DNA from: DATGSF01 sp035302865
Lineage (GTDB): Bacteria > Bacteroidota > Bacteroidia > Chitinophagales > Chitinophagaceae
Length of the DNA stretch: 10,637 nucleotides
Direction of reading: 5' to 3'
Assembly: GCA_035302865.1 (NCBI GenBank)
Contig: DATGSF010000046.1
Span: 1 to 10,637 of the forward strand
Each line of letters begins with the position of its first letter. Position 1 is the first letter of the stretch. Both the position numbers and the translations under genes were made by a program. Positions 5,972-10,637 of this stretch are shown here, in pieces. Under the pieces are notes generated by a model that was not told where the DNA came from, made no database searches, and saw nothing but the letters and a program-made list of their open reading frames with translations.

Positions 5972-7954
5972 ATGCAAAAAACTTTACTATTTTGTTCTTC
6001 TCTATTATTTGCAGGTGCAAGTTTTGCAGCACCCGGTGATACTACTACCGTAGTTTTCCATGATGCAGAAGAATTATCTTGGCATGACAATTATGATGCA
6101 GATAACATTTTACCTGATGGATCTGTGAGTTATAATAAAATCATCTTAGAATTTGAATTAGGAAAATATGCTTGTGATGGATATGACCCTTCTAATCCTG
6201 GTGAAGGCAGTAACCAAACTGGTTGGTGTGGTGATTGGGATTATGATGTGCATGTACAAGCAATAAACGCTAATGATAAAAAAGTAGAATTAGGAAGACT
6301 TATTACTCCTTATGCTAATCATAATTTTCCGAGAACTCCATTAGAATGGAAGCAATCCTACTATTTTGATGTTACGGATTATTATACTTTCTTAAAAGAT
6401 GATATGACTTTAAGAATATTTTATGCTGGTTATTCTGGAGGATTTACAGGTACTACGAAATTGCATTTCATCGAAGGTCCTAGACATAGAGATGTGCTAG
6501 ATTATGAAGTATTATATTTGGACTCCTACGCATACGGTGATACGAATAATCCTATCAATGATGCATTGGATGATAAAACCTTAACTGCTGCAACAGATAT
6601 TGATCATGGTGAAGTACGTGTAATTATTACAGGTCATGGTGGTGATAATACTCAAAACTGTGCAGAGTTTTGCTCCAAATATTATGAAATGACTATTGCG
6701 GATAGCGTGCATAAATTCCAAATTTGGAGAGATGATTGCGGTTCTAATTTCCTTTATCCACAATCAGGAACTTGGGTATTTGATCGAGCAAATTGGTGTC
6801 CTGGAGATCAAGTTGAACCTGTTATTCACCCATTTGGAGCATTAAATGCTAATGAAGACCTAGCTATTAGTATGAACTTTCAAGATTATGTTTCAGGAAA
6901 TCAATCTGCTTCCTATAAATTAAGTGCAACGGCATTTATGTTTAGTTCTTTACATTTTGAATACGACGCTGGAATTGAAGCTATTATTAGTCCTACTACA
7001 GATGATAAATATTTTAGACATAATCCAAGTTGTGGTATTGCTGAAATTCGCGTAAAAAACTATGGTTCTGAAGATATTCAAAGTTTAAAAGTACAATATA
7101 CTATTAATGGTACAAGCCATGAATACTTATGGGAAGGAAATATAGCTTCTTTAGCTAGCCAAGATATAATTATTCCTATTGATGATGCTACTTCCGATTT
7201 AGATGTAAATGATATGCATAATTTTAGCATTGAAATTTTAGAAATTAATGGTGAAGAAGATGAAAATGAAGTAAATAATAGTGCTTCCTCAGAATTTGTT
7301 GCTACTCCAAAATGGGAAGGTGGTGATTATGAATTTAAATTAAAAACCAGTGCAAATATTCAAGGACAAGTGAATAAAGCATATATTAAAATTTATGATT
7401 TAGAGGATAATATCATTTACTCTTTAGATAATACAGTAGGAAATTCAGTTGAAACGGATCATGCTTATTTAGCGAATGGCTGTTACAGAATGGAAGTAAG
7501 TACTCCTTTAGGATTGGGTTTACGCTTTTTCAATTATTTAAATATGCCTGGATATATTGAAGTGAAAAACCTAACAGAAGATGCAAATGTTACTTTATTA
7601 AAAAATAACTTTATTGGAAGTTTAAAAGGTAATTTTGGAAATGGATTCACAGAATATTTTGAAGTTGTTAATTCTCCATATTCTGTTTCTGTACAAGAAA
7701 AAATGAATAATAAGTCTTTTAAAGTATATCCTAATCCTGCTAGAGACTATATTCAAGTAGAAATAGATGAATTGCAAGATGGAGAGAATGTAAGCTATAT
7801 TATTTATAATATTTTAGGTCAAGAGGTTTTAAATGGAAAAGAAAATAAGAATGCATTTCAAGTGGATACAAGAAGTTTAAAATCTGGGAACTATTTTATC
7901 GAGTTACAAAACTCAAATATTAAAAAATCTTTTAAAATCAATATTCAGAAATAA
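5972..7954 (+). CDS. Secreted PNGase F-related protein with T9SS sorting domain
   Basis: This 660-residue protein has a signal peptide (MQKTLLFCSSLLFAGASFA, cut before APGD), so it enters the periplasm and is then probably exported or surface-anchored by the type IX system. Residues ~24-330 resemble PNGase F, which removes N-glycans from asparagine. WCGDWDYDVHVQ...GRLITPY (85-114) parallels its CDEWDRYANVYV...GRFITPY, with Asp90 matching catalytic Asp60. HGGDNTQNCAEFC (222-234) parallels GSRGCAEWC, with Glu232 matching Glu206. PQSGTWVFDRANWCPG (263-278) parallels SPGNWAPDRAGWCPG. The third active-site acid, Glu118, appears replaced (LRIFYAGY, Ala152). The Cys68-Cys86 loop is longer than its PNGase F counterpart. 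Residues ~331-445 form a CARDB/Ig-like domain (YDAGIEAI, VKNYGSEDI, EVNNSAS), ~446-570 a further beta-rich region, and ~583-660 the T9SS type A sorting domain (FKVYPNPARDYIQVE, YNILGQEVL, final Lys). No Shine-Dalgarno is visible. Fold assignment is strong; glycosidase activity is unproven. Confidence 0.85.
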   Translation: MQKTLLFCSSLLFAGASFAAPGDTTTVVFHDAEELSWHDNYDADNILPDGSVSYNKIILEFELGKYACDGYDPSNPGEGSNQTGWCGDWDYDVHVQAINANDKKVELGRLITPYANHNFPRTPLEWKQSYYFDVTDYYTFLKDDMTLRIFYAGYSGGFTGTTKLHFIEGPRHRDVLDYEVLYLDSYAYGDTNNPINDALDDKTLTAATDIDHGEVRVIITGHGGDNTQNCAEFCSKYYEMTIADSVHKFQIWRDDCGSNFLYPQSGTWVFDRANWCPGDQVEPVIHPFGALNANEDLAISMNFQDYVSGNQSASYKLSATAFMFSSLHFEYDAGIEAIISPTTDDKYFRHNPSCGIAEIRVKNYGSEDIQSLKVQYTINGTSHEYLWEGNIASLASQDIIIPIDDATSDLDVNDMHNFSIEILEINGEEDENEVNNSASSEFVATPKWEGGDYEFKLKTSANIQGQVNKAYIKIYDLEDNIIYSLDNTVGNSVETDHAYLANGCYRMEVSTPLGLGLRFFNYLNMPGYIEVKNLTEDANVTLLKNNFIGSLKGNFGNGFTEYFEVVNSPYSVSVQEKMNNKSFKVYPNPARDYIQVEIDELQDGENVSYIIYNILGQEVLNGKENKNAFQVDTRSLKSGNYFIELQNSNIKKSFKINIQK

Positions 7955-7962
7955 AAATCAAT

Positions 7963-10637
7963 ATGAAAAAACCAAATCTTTGGAGAATGCTTTTAGTATT
8001 CTCCATTATTTTCAGTTACAGCCATGCACTTTTTGCACAAAACACTTATTCATGGAAAGAAGGCATGCACGATGGATATAAATACAGATATGTAGAAAAT
8101 GATCCTAGTAAAACGAGATTTTACACTTTAAAAAATGGTTTAACTGTAATCTTAAGTGAACAGCATGATGAACCAAGAATTCAATCCTATATAGCTGTTA
8201 AAGCTGGTAGTAAAACAGATCCTGCAAATCATACAGGATTAGCGCATTATTTAGAGCATATGCTATTTAAAGGAACAGATAAATTTGGAACTTTAGATTA
8301 TGCTAAGGAAAAACCACTTTTAGATAAAATCGATGCTTTATATGAAAAATACAATCACACTAGTGATGAAGAAGAGCGTAAGAGGATTTATAGGGAAATA
8401 GATTCTGTATCTGGAGAAGCAGCAAAATTTGCAATTGCAAATGAATATGATAAAATAATTGCTGGAATGGGTGCTACAGGATCGAATGCTTTTACTTCAT
8501 TTGAACAAACAGTATATTTGGAAGATATTCCAAGTAATGCCATTGATAAATACTTAGCTTTACAAGCAGAGCGTTTTAGAAATCCTGTTTTTAGAATTTT
8601 TCATACAGAATTAGAAGCAGTTTATGAGGAAAAAAATATAAGTTTAGATTCAGATAGTAGAAAGCTATTTGAGAAAATGTTCACCAGTTTATTTGTTAAT
8701 CATAATTACGGATTACAAACCACAATTGGAACAATCGATCATTTAAAAAATCCTTCTTTATTAGAAATTAGAAAATATTTCAATAAATACTATGTTCCTA
8801 ATAATATGGGAATAATCATGGCAGGTGATTTCAATGCAGAAGAAATGATTAAAAAAATCGATCAATATTTTTCTTATATGCAAGCCTCTCCTATTGAAAA
8901 ATATACATTCGAAAAAGAACCTGTTAAAAATGCACCTACTTTTGAAAAAGTTGTAGGTCCTGAACCAAGTCAAGTGATGATAGGATATAAATTACCAGGT
9001 TCCTACTCTAAAGATGCTAAAATGTTGAAACTAGTGGGTAGTATTTTAACTAATGGTACTGCTGGATTAATTGATTTAAATTTAGTACAAGACCAAAAGT
9101 TATTATATGCTGCAGGTTTTCCTTATGTTTTACAAGATTATTCTATGTTATTATTATTAGGAATGCCTTCAGAAGGACAAAGCTTAGAAGAAGTAAAAGA
9201 TTTATTAATCGGAGAAATAAATAAATTAAAGAAAGGTAATTTTTCAAATGATTTAATTGAATCTATTTCTAATAATACAAAAAAGCAAATCACACAAATC
9301 TTTGATAATTATAGCTCTTTAGCAAATTTATTGATGGACAATTTTACTACTGAAATTGACTGGGCAGAGCTATTACAATTCAATGAAGAAATTACTTCAA
9401 TAACCAAAGAAGATATAGTAAACTTTGCTAATAAGTATTTAAAGGAAGATTATGTAGTGGTATATAAAGAACAAGGTGAAGATTCTAATAAAACAAAAGT
9501 TGAAAAACCTAATATTACTCCAGTTGAGGTGAATAGAGAGGCACAATCTGCCTTTTTAGAAGAAATTAATGCTTTACCTGAAAATAAAATTACTCCACAA
9601 TGGATTGATTACAACAAAGATATTATTAAAGGAAAAGCTGGAAAGTATGAGTTATTATCAGTAGAGAATAAAAACAATGATTTATTCAATTTAATTTACT
9701 ACTATGAAACAGGTACTTATGGTGACCAATTATTATCTTATGCTGCAGAATATTTAGATTATTTAGGTACAAAGGATAAATCAGCAGAAGAAATTAAAGA
9801 AGCTTTTTATCGTTTAGCAAGTGATTATAGAATAGTTGTGGGTGCAGAAGAAACTTATATTTCTTTAAGTGGTTTACAGGAAAACATGGAGGAAACTTTA
9901 GTATTGTTTAATGAATTAATTAAAAATGCAGTAGTTAATGAAGATGCTTTGACTGCTTATAAGCAAAGAATTAATCAAAGTAGACAAAATGCAAAAGAGG
10001 AGAAAAGAAATATTTTACAAGGATTAAACTCTTATGCACAATATGGAGCGGATAATCCTTTTAATTATGAATTAAGTGCTGAAGAGTTAAGAAATATGAG
10101 TGCTGATGGTTTATTACATTCTGTAAGAAACTTATTAGATTATCCACATTTAATATTGTATTACGGACCTAAAAGTAATAAAGCTATTGGCAAAATAGTT
10201 AAAAAACATCATAAGGCACCTAAGAAGTTTAAACAATTACCTAAAATGAAAGAGTTTAAACAATTAGACATAAAAGACAATCAAGTTTTCTTTGCTAAAT
10301 ATCCTATGGTTCAAGCTGAGATTAACTTTATTCGTAATGCTGGTGTGTATGATGCAAAAAAAGTACCAAGCATTCAATTGTTCAATCAATATTTTGGAGG
10401 AGGAATGGGTTCAGTAGTTTTTCAAACGATCCGCGAATCTAAAGCTTTAGCTTATTCTACCTATTCTTTCTTTTCAACAGCATCAAAGCCTAATAGAGAG
10501 AATGTGGTTGTAGCTTACGTGGGAACACAAGCAGATAAGTTTAGCCAAGCAGTGGAAGCTATGCATGAATTAATGAATGAATTACCTACTTCTTCTAAAG
10601 GATTTAATAGTGCTCAAAATGGAATTCTGAAGAAAAT
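7963..10637 (+). CDS. M16 family zinc metallopeptidase (insulinase/pitrilysin type), 3' end missing
   Basis: The gene begins at ATG 7963, 8 bases after the previous stop, and stays open to the window edge (891 codons visible). A signal peptide is clear (MKKPNLWRML, hydrophobic core, FAQ around residue 26), so it probably acts in the periplasm or envelope. The inverted zinc motif is HYLEH (95-99: zinc ligands His95 and His99, catalytic Glu98). The third ligand is probably Glu216 in TELEAVYEEKN. A charged, helical-looking segment at ~115-165 lengthens the distance between them. The chain continues through a second M16 unit (~540 onward) without HxxEH but with FGGGMGSVVFQTIRESKALAY (~814-831), which carries the Arg824/Tyr831 pair typical of the C-terminal half. 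This is the fused two-unit arrangement of pitrilysin and insulin-degrading enzyme, probably a peptidase for oligopeptides. The last part of the final domain lies outside the window. The adjacent secreted PNGase F-like protein is likely co-transcribed. Confidence 0.93.
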   Translation, partial: MKKPNLWRMLLVFSIIFSYSHALFAQNTYSWKEGMHDGYKYRYVENDPSKTRFYTLKNGLTVILSEQHDEPRIQSYIAVKAGSKTDPANHTGLAHYLEHMLFKGTDKFGTLDYAKEKPLLDKIDALYEKYNHTSDEEERKRIYREIDSVSGEAAKFAIANEYDKIIAGMGATGSNAFTSFEQTVYLEDIPSNAIDKYLALQAERFRNPVFRIFHTELEAVYEEKNISLDSDSRKLFEKMFTSLFVNHNYGLQTTIGTIDHLKNPSLLEIRKYFNKYYVPNNMGIIMAGDFNAEEMIKKIDQYFSYMQASPIEKYTFEKEPVKNAPTFEKVVGPEPSQVMIGYKLPGSYSKDAKMLKLVGSILTNGTAGLIDLNLVQDQKLLYAAGFPYVLQDYSMLLLLGMPSEGQSLEEVKDLLIGEINKLKKGNFSNDLIESISNNTKKQITQIFDNYSSLANLLMDNFTTEIDWAELLQFNEEITSITKEDIVNFANKYLKEDYVVVYKEQGEDSNKTKVEKPNITPVEVNREAQSAFLEEINALPENKITPQWIDYNKDIIKGKAGKYELLSVENKNNDLFNLIYYYETGTYGDQLLSYAAEYLDYLGTKDKSAEEIKEAFYRLASDYRIVVGAEETYISLSGLQENMEETLVLFNELIKNAVVNEDALTAYKQRINQSRQNAKEEKRNILQGLNSYAQYGADNPFNYELSAEELRNMSADGLLHSVRNLLDYPHLILYYGPKSNKAIGKIVKKHHKAPKKFKQLPKMKEFKQLDIKDNQVFFAKYPMVQAEINFIRNAGVYDAKKVPSIQLFNQYFGGGMGSVVFQTIRESKALAYSTYSFFSTASKPNRENVVVAYVGTQADKFSQAVEAMHELMNELPTSSKGFNSAQNGILKK

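Noticed and set aside
6581..6763. Minus-strand open frame inside the PNGase F-like gene
   Set aside because: It overlaps the best conserved block of the + strand protein (CAEFC and WRDDCG), so it is a shadow.
8761..8973. Minus-strand open frame inside the M16 peptidase gene
   Set aside because: The + strand is a continuous M16 coding region; the minus-strand product is low-complexity Phe/Ile/His-rich.
1..10637. Defence system, mobile element, CRISPR array or RNA gene
   Set aside because: No repeat-spacer pattern, transposase, integrase, inverted terminal repeats or tRNA-like fold was seen. Spacers longer than 20 bases are few (1099-1172, 1746-1827, 5875-5971) and all are under 100 bases.

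Overview
The window looks like a stretch of chromosome from a member of the Bacteroidota. The DNA is strongly AT-rich. No start codon is preceded by a clear Shine-Dalgarno sequence. One secreted protein ends in a type IX secretion system (T9SS) type A sorting domain, and there is a Bacteroidota-type putative porin. A perfect TAnnTTTG promoter element, the -7 motif of this phylum, lies just before the porin gene. I cannot name a genus. All genes are on the + strand, and I see no tRNA, rRNA, CRISPR array, insertion sequence, phage gene or sign of recent transfer.

Layout: (1) 1-1098 is the 3' part of a tail-specific protease gene (prc/ctpA), followed by a good intrinsic terminator. (2) 1173-1745 is rnhB (ribonuclease HII), starting only 14 bases after that terminator's T-tract. 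(3) 1828-3843 is a putative outer-membrane porin, followed closely by rluD (23S rRNA pseudouridine synthase) and queG (epoxyqueuosine reductase). Gaps of 18 and 6 bases suggest one operon. (4) After a 97-base AT-rich spacer with short direct repeats come two genes 8 bases apart: a secreted protein related to peptide-N-glycosidase F (PNGase F) with a T9SS sorting tail, and a large M16 (insulinase/pitrilysin family) metallopeptidase that runs off the right edge.

How the genes may work together: rluD and queG both modify RNA used in translation (23S rRNA helix 69, and the tRNA wobble base queuosine), and rnhB removes RNA from RNA/DNA hybrids. Porin, PNGase F-like protein, M16 peptidase and Prc all act in or beyond the cell envelope. 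The PNGase F-like/M16 pair may be a small glycoprotein-processing unit, but that is inference from adjacency.

Most of the window is ordinary housekeeping sequence. The point most worth a second look is the PNGase F-like protein. It keeps the equivalents of two PNGase F active-site acids (D60 and E206) but appears to lack the third (E118), and has an enlarged loop next to the active site. I found no clear evidence of an undescribed multi-gene system.
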